Both the position numbers and the translations under genes were made by a program. From an uncultured Lachnospiraceae bacterium (lineage in GTDB: Bacteria > Bacillota > Clostridia > Lachnospirales > Lachnospiraceae), in NCBI GenBank assembly GCA_910579685.1, contig CAJTVN010000004.1, positions 1 through 64,000 on the forward strand: a stretch of 64,000 nt of DNA, in the 5' to 3' direction. Under the pieces are notes generated by a model. It made no database searches. It had not been told where the DNA came from and saw only the letters and a list, made by a program, of their open reading frames with translations. Below, one piece after another: positions 16,215 to 24,859 of this stretch. Position 1 is the stretch's first letter. Each line of letters begins with the position of its first letter.

Positions 16215-16739
16215 TCAATGTTTGTAAATAATTGAATAAAGCCCTGCCCCTATTCCGCCGGACAGCGCATTATAGACAATATCGGATATCTGAAAAGCCC
16301 CCACCGAAAAATAAGCCTGCAGACATTCAAACAGACAAGATACGATACCGCATACCAGGATCGATCTGAAAACTTTTCCTCTCAATAATCCACACAAAAA
16401 GGAAAAAGGCAGAAATGCCAGAAGATTATAGATACAGTCCAGCTCCCACTCTCCTTTGCTGTTTTGCCTGACAAACCAGTCACCCCAGGGAGCGACAAAA
16501 GGATTTTCGTGATGCCTGCGGCATAAGAATAAAAGTGCAAAGAGCAAAAAAGAATAGGAGACAAACAAAAAGGAGGTAAGCGTTCTCGTTCTCCCATACT
16601 CTCTTCCGACGCACCACGCAAGCCACAAAAACAGAAGCAGCAGATAGAGAAAAGCCGCCTGTGGAAAATGTGTCGTCAAACGCATCCTTAAGGGATGCCA
16701 GACTATTTCTGTTATGTCCTGTAAATCTGATAAGCTCAT
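16215..16739 (-). CDS. VanZ family membrane protein
   Basis: The 174-residue protein has four to five hydrophobic helices. It carries the VanZ pattern: NLLAFLPFSFLCGLL, then the Glu-containing CLFECLQAYFSVGAFQISDI and YNALSGGIGAGLY. VanZ-like proteins are membrane proteins of mostly unknown role, one of which lowers teicoplanin sensitivity. It lies 127 bases downstream of the flippase gene in the same orientation, possibly as the last gene of the polysaccharide cluster. Confidence 0.85.
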   Translation of the reverse strand: MSLSDLQDITEIVWHPLRMRLTTHFPQAAFLYLLLLFLWLAWCVGREYGRTRTLTSFLFVSYSFLLFALLFLCRRHHENPFVAPWGDWFVRQNSKGEWELDCIYNLLAFLPFSFLCGLLRGKVFRSILVCGIVSCLFECLQAYFSVGAFQISDIVYNALSGGIGAGLYSIIYKH

Positions 16740-16866
16740 ACTTCTGTCCTACTATAAGGTGCGTAGAATTAGCAATTGATTCCCTGGAGATTTCGTCTTC
16801 TTCTCCTGACGCTAAAACAAGGTTTTAGACTTTTATTATAATGCCTGCAAAGCGAACGTTTCCCAC

Positions 16867-18318
16867 CTATTTGCTTTTGAAAGCTTGCAGTTCCATACGT
16901 ATTCTTTTTACATCGTCACGCCTTAAAAATATAATAAGCAGTATAACAAAGACTATCGCATATCTCAACAAAACAAATTTGTAAGTAATAGAAAAAACGA
17001 ATCCCAAAATACAAAACACGCTGGTCATACCTATTATTATTTTTGAATTATAGGGATGCTCGCCATCACAAAATTGATTGCAGACTTTATTCATAAAAAA
17101 GTAATGACCAACTGCATATATGATATAACAAGCCAATGTCGTATATCCAGCCGCCATATATCCAAATCGCTTTATAAACAGGTAATTTAAGACAACGTTA
17201 AATACAGCCCCGCATACACTCGCCATCATTATAAAATTTGTCTTTTCATAATAAAAAGCAAATTTGGCAAACAAGTCATAGCTATACATAAAATAGACAC
17301 TCATCGCTACCGGGGGTATTACCCAGATTGCTTCATGATATTCGTATGGCGCAAATACCGCGATTACCTCAGGCGCAAGAACAATCAAAATCAAATTAAC
17401 TACGGCAATGATCCCCAGGGAAAGATATGCAACTGATGCTATAGCCTTGATCTCTCTGTTTCTTATTTTTTGATATATCCATGGCGAAATGGTTTGCATA
17501 AGCGCTGAGTTAAATAATGACATAATTGTGGAAACAGAATATGCCAGGCTGTAAATACCCGCTTCTACAGATCCAACCATGTCTTTTATCATAATACGAT
17601 CAGCGCTGTTTAATACCGTTTGGGACAAATAATGTGGAATAAGCGGCAAATTATAAAGCACCGCATATTTCCAGAACTTCTTTGATATAAATTTTTTCCC
17701 TGATTTCATCTGAATTATATAGAATCCGGAATATCCTATTAATTCAGTTAAAACCAACGCCAAAATGCGGGCGGTTACTTTATCTGTTGCAAGTAAGATA
17801 AATACGATGCTGATTACCGGCTTTGCAAAGGAAACGATCAGCGTAATTATAACCAGTGCTTTATAACGATATTGGACCCTTTGGGATGCCGCCCAAAAGC
17901 TAAATGCCGTCGACGACCATATCATCACCAGCATTGCCAGCATCTGAACCGTTGACAGCGAAAACAGCGTATTCCAAAATTCTCTGAACACCAGATAAAC
18001 GGCAGTCCAGCCCATAACCATAATTGTTGTTAATCCCTGTAAAGAAGAAGAAAAAACTTTTCTTTCTTTATCAAATTTAACAAGTCCCTGGGTATAAACT
18101 CCTGCATACAGATTCAGGGTGACAAATATTGTAATGATCCCCATCCAGGAGCTAAAAACATTATATTGACCATATTCACCAGTACTTAACAGTCTTGTAA
18201 AAACTGGTGTCGTTAAAATTGATATACCTTTTTGCAAAAAAGAGCATACTAAAAACCAAAACGAGGCTTTGGCCTGTACTGGTAAATTTCTATATTTATT
18301 ATAACAAGTATTTCGCAC
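16867..18318 (-). CDS. Wzx-type polysaccharide flippase
   Basis: The 483-residue protein is almost entirely helical, with 12-14 membrane segments. The N-terminus reads KASFWFLVCSFLQKGISILT TPVFTRLLSTGEYG (in two blocks), the signature of the polysaccharide transporter family. It should flip lipid-linked repeat units to the outer face, where the Wzy-type protein joins them. The start lies 6 bases after the Asn-synthase-like gene. The gene is AT-rich like its neighbours. Confidence 0.9.
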   Translation of the reverse strand: MRNTCYNKYRNLPVQAKASFWFLVCSFLQKGISILTTPVFTRLLSTGEYGQYNVFSSWMGIITIFVTLNLYAGVYTQGLVKFDKERKVFSSSLQGLTTIMVMGWTAVYLVFREFWNTLFSLSTVQMLAMLVMIWSSTAFSFWAASQRVQYRYKALVIITLIVSFAKPVISIVFILLATDKVTARILALVLTELIGYSGFYIIQMKSGKKFISKKFWKYAVLYNLPLIPHYLSQTVLNSADRIMIKDMVGSVEAGIYSLAYSVSTIMSLFNSALMQTISPWIYQKIRNREIKAIASVAYLSLGIIAVVNLILIVLAPEVIAVFAPYEYHEAIWVIPPVAMSVYFMYSYDLFAKFAFYYEKTNFIMMASVCGAVFNVVLNYLFIKRFGYMAAGYTTLACYIIYAVGHYFFMNKVCNQFCDGEHPYNSKIIIGMTSVFCILGFVFSITYKFVLLRYAIVFVILLIIFLRRDDVKRIRMELQAFKSK

Positions 18319-18324
18319 GAAGAT

Positions 18325-19383
18325 TTACACCTCATCCACATCTATCATCTCCAAAAACTTTTCAAGAATCCATATCAACCACTTTTGATCACCTGTCAAA
18401 TTACCTCCCCCCGCCACACAATCAGGCCAGAATTCTTTCCTTTTTGGACCGTTCCAATCTCTAAGCCACTCATCCATAGGTCTGGGCATAGGTGTCTTGG
18501 CCGGTATTTCAAAATCAGGGTATAACTTCTTAAAAGCTTCGCGCACTAAATATTTATTTTCTCCCTTTCGAATTCTGGAGTAATCTATGGGGACAGCCAT
18601 TTTGCAATGCGTATAAGGGACACAGAGGCCTATTCCCGCCGTTTCAGAGGCATTGAAGTAAGAACCCACGCTTTCAGGCAGATATTCCGTCGACATAAAT
18701 TCATGAGGATCCACATAGCCTTTCCCGGCATGTCTTGCAATAGGTTCCACGATAAGTTCAGATTCTTTTAATGCCTTATAGGGCATAAGATAGGCATAAC
18801 GCTCAATAAACTCTCCTACTGTCCGGTCTTTACTGAGAATATCGTTCTGTCCTCCAAATATACAATCTGCCGATTCCCCATAAATCATTCTCTCAAATCC
18901 GGCTGCCTTAGCGGCAAGTGCGGCTTTATAGATCTGGATTTCGATCGAATGAACCGGTGCGCCTTTATGCTTCATCAATAAAGGAGAAAATTCTTCGAAA
19001 TCCTCCCAGAATATTTCAACTATTTTATGTTCCAAACCACATGCTTCGGCATACCGCCTTGCCGTCTGTGTCTCGTCAGTCACCTCCATGCCGGGCACAA
19101 CACATTTAAATGTGTATGCCGTAGAGCCCTCAGGCATGAACCGCGCCAGAATTGCCGAATCAATCCCTCCGCTTAACGCCAGCGCCGACTTTCCATCCGC
19201 AGTTGCCATTTCCATTTGCTGCCTCAGCGCAATCAACAGCTCATCGCTATTTGTTATTTCCGTCCTCGGGAAATTCAAATCCGGAAAATATGGCTGGTAT
19301 TTCTCAGAAAAACATTTTTCAGGATCCTCGATCATCCGGTACATCAAAAAAGAACTGCAGCAATATCTGATATCTGATTTCAT
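18325..19383 (-). CDS. Asparagine-synthase-like amidotransferase domain protein without glutaminase domain
   Basis: A 352-residue protein with the PP-loop ALSGGIDSAILARFMP near residue 67, the ATP pyrophosphatase site of asparagine synthases. It lacks the N-terminal Cys-nucleophile glutaminase domain of AsnB, so it must use free ammonia or a partner, or catalyse another adenylation. It follows the cytidylyltransferase gene with no gap, which ties it to polymer decoration rather than to amino-acid synthesis. It may amidate a sugar acid or precursor; that is inference. Confidence 0.8.
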   Translation of the reverse strand: MKSDIRYCCSSFLMYRMIEDPEKCFSEKYQPYFPDLNFPRTEITNSDELLIALRQQMEMATADGKSALALSGGIDSAILARFMPEGSTAYTFKCVVPGMEVTDETQTARRYAEACGLEHKIVEIFWEDFEEFSPLLMKHKGAPVHSIEIQIYKAALAAKAAGFERMIYGESADCIFGGQNDILSKDRTVGEFIERYAYLMPYKALKESELIVEPIARHAGKGYVDPHEFMSTEYLPESVGSYFNASETAGIGLCVPYTHCKMAVPIDYSRIRKGENKYLVREAFKKLYPDFEIPAKTPMPRPMDEWLRDWNGPKRKEFWPDCVAGGGNLTGDQKWLIWILEKFLEMIDVDEV

Positions 19384-19800
19384 TTATTCTCCCCTCACCA
19401 CTTTTAACGCTTTTGTAATTTGTGTGGACGATATTCCTTTGGTATACGGGAAATATACAATCTTAATCTTTTCCTCGTTGAATTCCTTTTCGTATGCCTT
19501 CCATTTATCTGTTCCATACCAGTCATCGCCTACAAAAAGAACGGTAGCCCCGAGCTCCTTGCAGGCCTTTAATTTATCCATATCATATTGCGGCACTGCT
19601 GCATCCACATATCTGATACTCCTGACTATCTCAATACGATCCTCAAAAGGGATCATTGGATGTTTGCCTTTATATGCGACGAGGTCGTCCACCGTCACCC
19701 CGACAATCAGTTTATCGCACAAGCCCTTTGCGTTTTTCAGCAAATTGAGATGTCCTATATGAAAAAGGTCGTAAACGCCCGTTGTATAGCCTATTGTCAT
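19384..19800 (-). CDS. Glycerol-3-phosphate cytidylyltransferase-like protein (TagD family)
   Basis: A single-domain 138-residue nucleotidyltransferase. It has the HxGH site in GVYDLFHIGHLNLLKNAKGL (residues 15-18) and the second conserved block YTKGISSTQITKAL. It likely makes a CDP-activated alcohol such as CDP-glycerol; a CDP-choline-like product is also possible because the adjacent gene is a LicD transferase. Its ATG overlaps the LicD stop codon by 4 bases, so both are translationally coupled. Confidence 0.88.
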   Translation of the reverse strand: MTIGYTTGVYDLFHIGHLNLLKNAKGLCDKLIVGVTVDDLVAYKGKHPMIPFEDRIEIVRSIRYVDAAVPQYDMDKLKACKELGATVLFVGDDWYGTDKWKAYEKEFNEEKIKIVYFPYTKGISSTQITKALKVVRGE

Positions 19801-20663
19801 TTCTTTTGTTCCTCCATATAATACCTGTACGATTGATTCATATCTATTATATCCGCATTATGCCTAGACACTCTTTTATCTAAAGGCGGCAATTGCATGT
19901 AGTCTCCAAAATCCATCCTTAAATACCTGTCATATCCTATCGGAACTTTTATTGTGGTATCCTCAAACGGGACTTCAATATCTTTCTTAAAATCTTCATA
20001 AAAAAATACGCTCTTATAAGTCGTCTTTCGAAAAAAATATGGACGTTGTCGCCAGCTGAATATTATTTTATTCGAATTATCAAATGGATATTTTCCTAAC
20101 ACTTTTTCTGATTTTTCAATATAATAATTAAAATTTCTGTCTCTTTTCAAGCCTTTAAGCAGCTTCCATAAAACTTTGTTAAATATAGTCATCTGTTGAT
20201 CATAGTCTAAACGGAACCTGCGATTTAAAAAAAGATACATATCGCATAATATTGAGGCAAAATATTGTTTAATACTCCCCTGAGGCAATCCGTAAACAGG
20301 CATAATGTCTATCCAGGCTCCTGTATGCCTATCCTCATACTTAAAACAATCTTTTTCAATAAATGTAGTATTTTCATTTTGCATTTTCATGGAACCGGCA
20401 TACCAGTGCCTGTTTTTTTCGGTCGTATACAGTGAATATGGATATTCTAATTCCCGCATGGCGATTTCTTTTAATTTTATATAATCCTCCAGCGGCATAG
20501 CTACATCTATATCATCATCCCAGGGAATAAAACCATTGTGCCGTATTGCGCCAATACACGTTCCGCCAATGGCAAAATAACGAAGATTATAATCTTGACA
20601 GAGACGTTTAAACCGCTTGAATATATCCAATTCTATTTCTTGCAGTGTCGTTTTCGCTTCCAT
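19797..20663 (-). CDS. LicD family phosphotransferase
   Basis: The 288-residue protein has the LicD nucleotidyltransferase core: YFAIGGTCIGAIRHNGFIPW followed by DDDIDVAMPLEDY, whose acidic triplet binds metal. LicD proteins move phosphocholine, or other phospho-alcohols, from a CDP carrier to a surface glycan. The gene is directly coupled to a TagD-like CDP-alcohol synthase, which suggests the same precursor. No choline transporter or kinase is seen nearby, so glycerol phosphate is a plausible substitute. Confidence 0.9.
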   Translation of the reverse strand: MEAKTTLQEIELDIFKRFKRLCQDYNLRYFAIGGTCIGAIRHNGFIPWDDDIDVAMPLEDYIKLKEIAMRELEYPYSLYTTEKNRHWYAGSMKMQNENTTFIEKDCFKYEDRHTGAWIDIMPVYGLPQGSIKQYFASILCDMYLFLNRRFRLDYDQQMTIFNKVLWKLLKGLKRDRNFNYYIEKSEKVLGKYPFDNSNKIIFSWRQRPYFFRKTTYKSVFFYEDFKKDIEVPFEDTTIKVPIGYDRYLRMDFGDYMQLPPLDKRVSRHNADIIDMNQSYRYYMEEQKK

Positions 20664-20688
20664 CTGCTTTCCTCCTGAACATAAAATA

Positions 20689-21915
20689 TTACAATCCGAA
20701 TTTCGATATAATAATATTAATTAATATGTATAACGGATTCGTAATAAACGTTCCTGCCAGCCGCCACAGCGTCGCTTCATAATGTATTGTGTAAAGCCAT
20801 TTAATGAGTCCGATAAACGAGTAGGCATATAATAACTTAGAAAATTTCCTGTTTATAAAATTACTGCCAAGCATCCCCGCACTTCCAATCATGAAGGCTG
20901 TATAGAATCGACGATATATCGGCGCTGTAATTATTGTAATTCCCAAAGTGACAATACCAATTAAAAATATGTAGTCATTAAACAAAGTTAATTCTTTTCG
21001 CATTTGAATAATATTGTTTGTCCTTTTTTCATATTCGTTTTCATTCCTTCGAGTAAACAAAAACAACGCAATGCAAAAAACAATCAGAGACACATTATAG
21101 AATTTGACTAATTTTGACATAAAGTTAGTTGCTGTCTGATTTGCCCATACAGTCGCAACATCATTATTAAAATATTTATACGCTTTTAAAACCACAGCTT
21201 TGAAAAATTTATTAGTTATAACAAAATACAAATTTTTGTATGCAAAATTAATAAAAGTACCCATCACAAAAATAACTACAACGCTGGCTAATCTAAAGTA
21301 TTTCATTAATGGTGCCAAAAAAATAAGTAACACCAAAAATATAGCAATAGAGTGAAGCCAAATAGGCAGGAAGATTAAGAGCAGAGTAATTAAATTCTTT
21401 TTCTTCTCAACCACCCATCTGAAAAACCCCAGTAAAATTAATGCAAAAGCCAAAATATTTCTTATATAATTAATAACAATTGTTAAATCTATACAACAAA
21501 ACAGCATGAACAGCTGCCAGACAGCAAATGATTTATCATTTTGTTTATAAGAAATATAATTAGTAATGTAAGCGCCAGTAAAATATACACCGAAGGTCGA
21601 CATTGCAGGAATCAGCTGGTAATCTTTCGTTTGTGCGATTATCCAAAACCATAAATCCTGAACATATAAATGTGATTGATCCGTTTCAAGTACATAGGAA
21701 AACGGCTTATCTGTATACGATGCCGCTGTAGCCAGATACCTTGTCAAATCAGTTTCTATGACCGGATAATAATTATAAGCAATGGATGCAAAAAAAAGAG
21801 CATATAAGAAAGAATATACCTTCCAATAATTATTATTTTTATTCATTCCATAAAAAGCAGTTGGTAAGGCAAATACCGGGCACACAACACTTAATACGAT
21901 CATCCCACTTAACAT
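20689..21915 (-). CDS. EpsG/Wzy-type polysaccharide polymerase
   Basis: A 408-residue multi-spanning protein with about ten helices and a long outer loop rich in Tyr and Asp (SFAYNYYPVIETDLTRYLAT-like region near residues 40-60). The layout matches EpsG-family proteins that polymerise repeat units outside the membrane. The start codon abuts the stop of the upstream glycosyltransferase. Base composition is very AT-rich. Confidence 0.8.
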   Translation of the reverse strand: MLSGMIVLSVVCPVFALPTAFYGMNKNNNYWKVYSFLYALFFASIAYNYYPVIETDLTRYLATAASYTDKPFSYVLETDQSHLYVQDLWFWIIAQTKDYQLIPAMSTFGVYFTGAYITNYISYKQNDKSFAVWQLFMLFCCIDLTIVINYIRNILAFALILLGFFRWVVEKKKNLITLLLIFLPIWLHSIAIFLVLLIFLAPLMKYFRLASVVVIFVMGTFINFAYKNLYFVITNKFFKAVVLKAYKYFNNDVATVWANQTATNFMSKLVKFYNVSLIVFCIALFLFTRRNENEYEKRTNNIIQMRKELTLFNDYIFLIGIVTLGITIITAPIYRRFYTAFMIGSAGMLGSNFINRKFSKLLYAYSFIGLIKWLYTIHYEATLWRLAGTFITNPLYILINIIISKFGL

Positions 21916-22881
21916 TTAATATACTCCCCGCTTAGCAACTTTCCATATAACCCTGTAACACACCGGATGATATGCCATAAGATAATATCTTATTTTTTGC
22001 CTGTTAGTGACAGATATATTTTTTCTTATAAACGGCCACATTTCTAATAAATCATTTCTAATAGATGCAACTATTTTCAAATATTTTTTTTCCTCAAATG
22101 CCCGCGTGAAAACTTCATTTGCCGAAAAGAAATAACGATATACCGCTGCCACTTCTATATCTGGGAAATTACATCTTACATAATTCAATAACTGTAATGA
22201 AGCATCCATTATATCCATTACATTTTCATTCCAGGTACTATTTCGAATACTGCCTGGTCTTTGTATATAATGATAAAAAGTACTGCTAAGTAATACGATT
22301 TTTCCAGAATCGCCAATTATTTTATATACGGTTGCCAAATCTTCATATAGTTTTCCTTTTGGAAATGGATTTTTTCTTATGTATTCAATACGATATAACT
22401 TGCCCCATGCAGATGTCCCTATCTCTCTCTCATAACACATTTTTTCAAGTGTCTGCATAGGAGATAATATTTTTATTTCCTCTTTGGAATCTCCTTTGAT
22501 TCCTAATATATTCCCATCCTCAGTTTCATCTATTTGTCCGACTATAACTATATCCGCATTAGATAAGTTGAGCGCTTTCTTCATTCTTTCAAGATAGTGA
22601 TAGTCTATGTAATCATCCGAATCAATAAAAGTTACATATTCTCCTTTTGCATATACAACACCATAATTCCTGGCCTCAGACAATCCTCCATTTTTTTTAT
22701 GGAACGCTTTTATAACAGGGTTCCGCAAAGCATATTCGTTACATATTTTCCCACTGTCGTCCGTAGAACCATCATTTACTAATATAACTTCAAAATTTTG
22801 GTATGTCTGATTTAATATAGAATCCAAACATTTTCTTAAATACTTTTCAACATTATAAACGGGTACAATAACTGAAATCAC
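21916..22881 (-). CDS. Family 2 glycosyltransferase
   Basis: The 321-residue enzyme opens with MISVIVPVYNVEKYLRKCLD and has the nucleotide-sugar motif EVILVNDGSTDDSGK and the metal-binding FIDSDDYID at about residue 90. This is an inverting GT-A fold enzyme that adds one sugar to the lipid-linked unit. Donor and acceptor cannot be read from sequence. Confidence 0.92.
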   Translation of the reverse strand: MISVIVPVYNVEKYLRKCLDSILNQTYQNFEVILVNDGSTDDSGKICNEYALRNPVIKAFHKKNGGLSEARNYGVVYAKGEYVTFIDSDDYIDYHYLERMKKALNLSNADIVIVGQIDETEDGNILGIKGDSKEEIKILSPMQTLEKMCYEREIGTSAWGKLYRIEYIRKNPFPKGKLYEDLATVYKIIGDSGKIVLLSSTFYHYIQRPGSIRNSTWNENVMDIMDASLQLLNYVRCNFPDIEVAAVYRYFFSANEVFTRAFEEKKYLKIVASIRNDLLEMWPFIRKNISVTNRQKIRYYLMAYHPVCYRVIWKVAKRGVY

Positions 22882-22899
22882 AACACTCCACCTATTAAC

Positions 22900-24015
22900 C
22901 TAATTACAATTACTATTTTTTACTAAAAATTGATAGTTATCCTCCAGCCTTTTAGCCGCATATGCAATATCATAATCTTTACAAAAATTGTTACTCCGGT
23001 CAGTGTTTATCCCATAAATATAATTCAAAATATGAGATATCCAAATCTCGGCTCCTTGGTCTATTGGTAAAAAAACTACATTTCCTGTAATATCCGCCTC
23101 ATGTGTTATATGATTAGAGAAAAAGCATTTTAAGCCAACTGCCTGTGCCTCTACCCCTACCATCGGAAGCCCCTCAAAAAGACTTGGCAAAAGAAATAAA
23201 TCCATTGCCTGATACCATTTGACAACACTGCCGGCCTTTCCTGCCAAAAAGACGGACTCAGTTAACCCATACGATTCTACTCTCTTTTTGAATTTGTTTC
23301 CCAAGACGCCATCACCAATTACCAACAGTCTAAATTTCTTATTTATAGCATACAGTCGCTTAACTATTTCTAACAAGAAAAAGGGATTCTTCTGTTCAGC
23401 AAGCTTTCCTACATATCCCATAACAATATTTTCTTCGTTATAGCCTAATTTTTTTCTTATTTTCTCCCTCTCTTCTTTACATTTGACAAATTTAGTTCTG
23501 TCAATAGCATTAAAAATGATATTATCCTTTTCAAATTTTTTCCCCCACAGCCATTGTCCCGCCATTATACTGCAGGCCCATTTTTCCACATTTAAGTTCT
23601 GAAGAACCGGTCTATTTATATAGTGCATCATTTTCCTTATAATGCCTGACGGTATTGAACTATTATGGGAGTGTACGATAACGCAATTTTTTCCCGTTAC
23701 TATTGCTACGATAACAGGAACCAGATTAGCCGCTGACAAAACATGAATATGTACAATATCATATTTCCCATCAACTATTATTTTCTTTAGCTCAAAAGCG
23801 AATTTTATAGGACGTCTTTTACAATTTTCGGTTCTTAAAATCCTGCCTCCAAGTTCAATAATCCTCCTTTGATATGCTATCCCATACCCAAATATATCTA
23901 CAAAATCAAAACATATTCTTTCTCTATTAATATTACTAAAATAATTTACCACACAGCTTTCTATTCCACCTTGATTGGATCCTAATCCGATTTGCAAAAT
24001 TTTTATGTTTTTCAT
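22900..24015 (-). CDS. Family 4 glycosyltransferase
   Basis: I start it at ATG 24015 (MKNIKILQIGLGSNQGGIES), which has GCGAGGATA at good distance and lies just after the stop of the preceding gene. The 371-residue GT-B enzyme shows YVGKLAEQKNPFFLLEIVKR in the donor domain and the E-x7-E motif in PSLFEGLPMVGVEAQAVGLK. It transfers a sugar with retention of configuration, substrate unknown. Confidence 0.9.
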   Translation of the reverse strand: MKNIKILQIGLGSNQGGIESCVVNYFSNINRERICFDFVDIFGYGIAYQRRIIELGGRILRTENCKRRPIKFAFELKKIIVDGKYDIVHIHVLSAANLVPVIVAIVTGKNCVIVHSHNSSIPSGIIRKMMHYINRPVLQNLNVEKWACSIMAGQWLWGKKFEKDNIIFNAIDRTKFVKCKEEREKIRKKLGYNEENIVMGYVGKLAEQKNPFFLLEIVKRLYAINKKFRLLVIGDGVLGNKFKKRVESYGLTESVFLAGKAGSVVKWYQAMDLFLLPSLFEGLPMVGVEAQAVGLKCFFSNHITHEADITGNVVFLPIDQGAEIWISHILNYIYGINTDRSNNFCKDYDIAYAAKRLEDNYQFLVKNSNCN

Positions 24016-24019
24016 GTTT

Positions 24020-24850
24020 TTATCCTCGCACAAACTCTTTATAAAAAAATTCCCGCAATGGATTCGGCATTATCGATATTATTGTTCTCCCAATAATTGA
24101 TGTATAATAATCTGTCTTCCCAATATAATTATTCTCTGCCATATATTGGAATAAAGCTTTCTGTGACATCGCATATTTCCATCCTCCACGTCGCTTATAC
24201 AATTCTGATCCGGTACGCATCCATAATAACGGAGACTGTATATTATAGCCCTTGCATCCACATTGAAACATTCGTATCCACAAAAAATAATCTTCTAACA
24301 AATAAAAATCTCTATATCCTCCCGCTATTTCCACTTGACTTTTTTTATACATTATACATGGGTGATTAAATGGATTTCTAAATCTTGCAAATTCCTTTAT
24401 TTCACAATCGTATTCAGGCAGAACTCTTTTTGCCTGAATAAAGTCTTTATCATGATCGAATTCCTCTACTATTCCACTTACAATAGCTATATCAGGTTTT
24501 TCTTTAAAAATATTTAATTCTCTTTCGCATCTATCCGGCCTTGAGATATCATCGCTATCCATTCTTGCAATCAATTCGTTTTTACAATTATGTATTCCAA
24601 TATTCAACGCATTACCCAATCCACCATTCTTTTCCAACTGATATACTTTCAATCTTTTTTTAAATTTCTTTTGCATCTCATGGATAACTGCATCTAATTT
24701 TTCATTAAGTGGACCATCACAGATAAGTACAAAATCATCTGTCGGAATAGTCTGCTCATATATGCTTTGCATACTTTCTCTCAAATACTCCGGTTTCTCT
24801 TTATAATATACCGACATAAGTACCGAATAGTTCTCGCCCATACTCACCAT
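24020..24850 (-). CDS. Family 2 glycosyltransferase
   Basis: The 276-residue GT-A enzyme begins near MGENYSVLMSVYYKEKPEYL and has the acidic motif ARMDSDDISRPDRCERE. GAAGGAAGAAT before ATG 24850 supports this start; an ATG three codons on is possible. It ends 4 bases before the next glycosyltransferase start. It marks the right edge of the AT-rich block. Confidence 0.9.
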   Translation of the reverse strand: MVSMGENYSVLMSVYYKEKPEYLRESMQSIYEQTIPTDDFVLICDGPLNEKLDAVIHEMQKKFKKRLKVYQLEKNGGLGNALNIGIHNCKNELIARMDSDDISRPDRCERELNIFKEKPDIAIVSGIVEEFDHDKDFIQAKRVLPEYDCEIKEFARFRNPFNHPCIMYKKSQVEIAGGYRDFYLLEDYFLWIRMFQCGCKGYNIQSPLLWMRTGSELYKRRGGWKYAMSQKALFQYMAENNYIGKTDYYTSIIGRTIISIMPNPLREFFYKEFVRG

Positions 24851-24859
24851 ATTCTTCCT

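Noticed and set aside
18325..19383. Normal asparagine synthetase AsnB
   Set aside because: The glutaminase domain is missing and the gene is embedded in polymer decoration genes.
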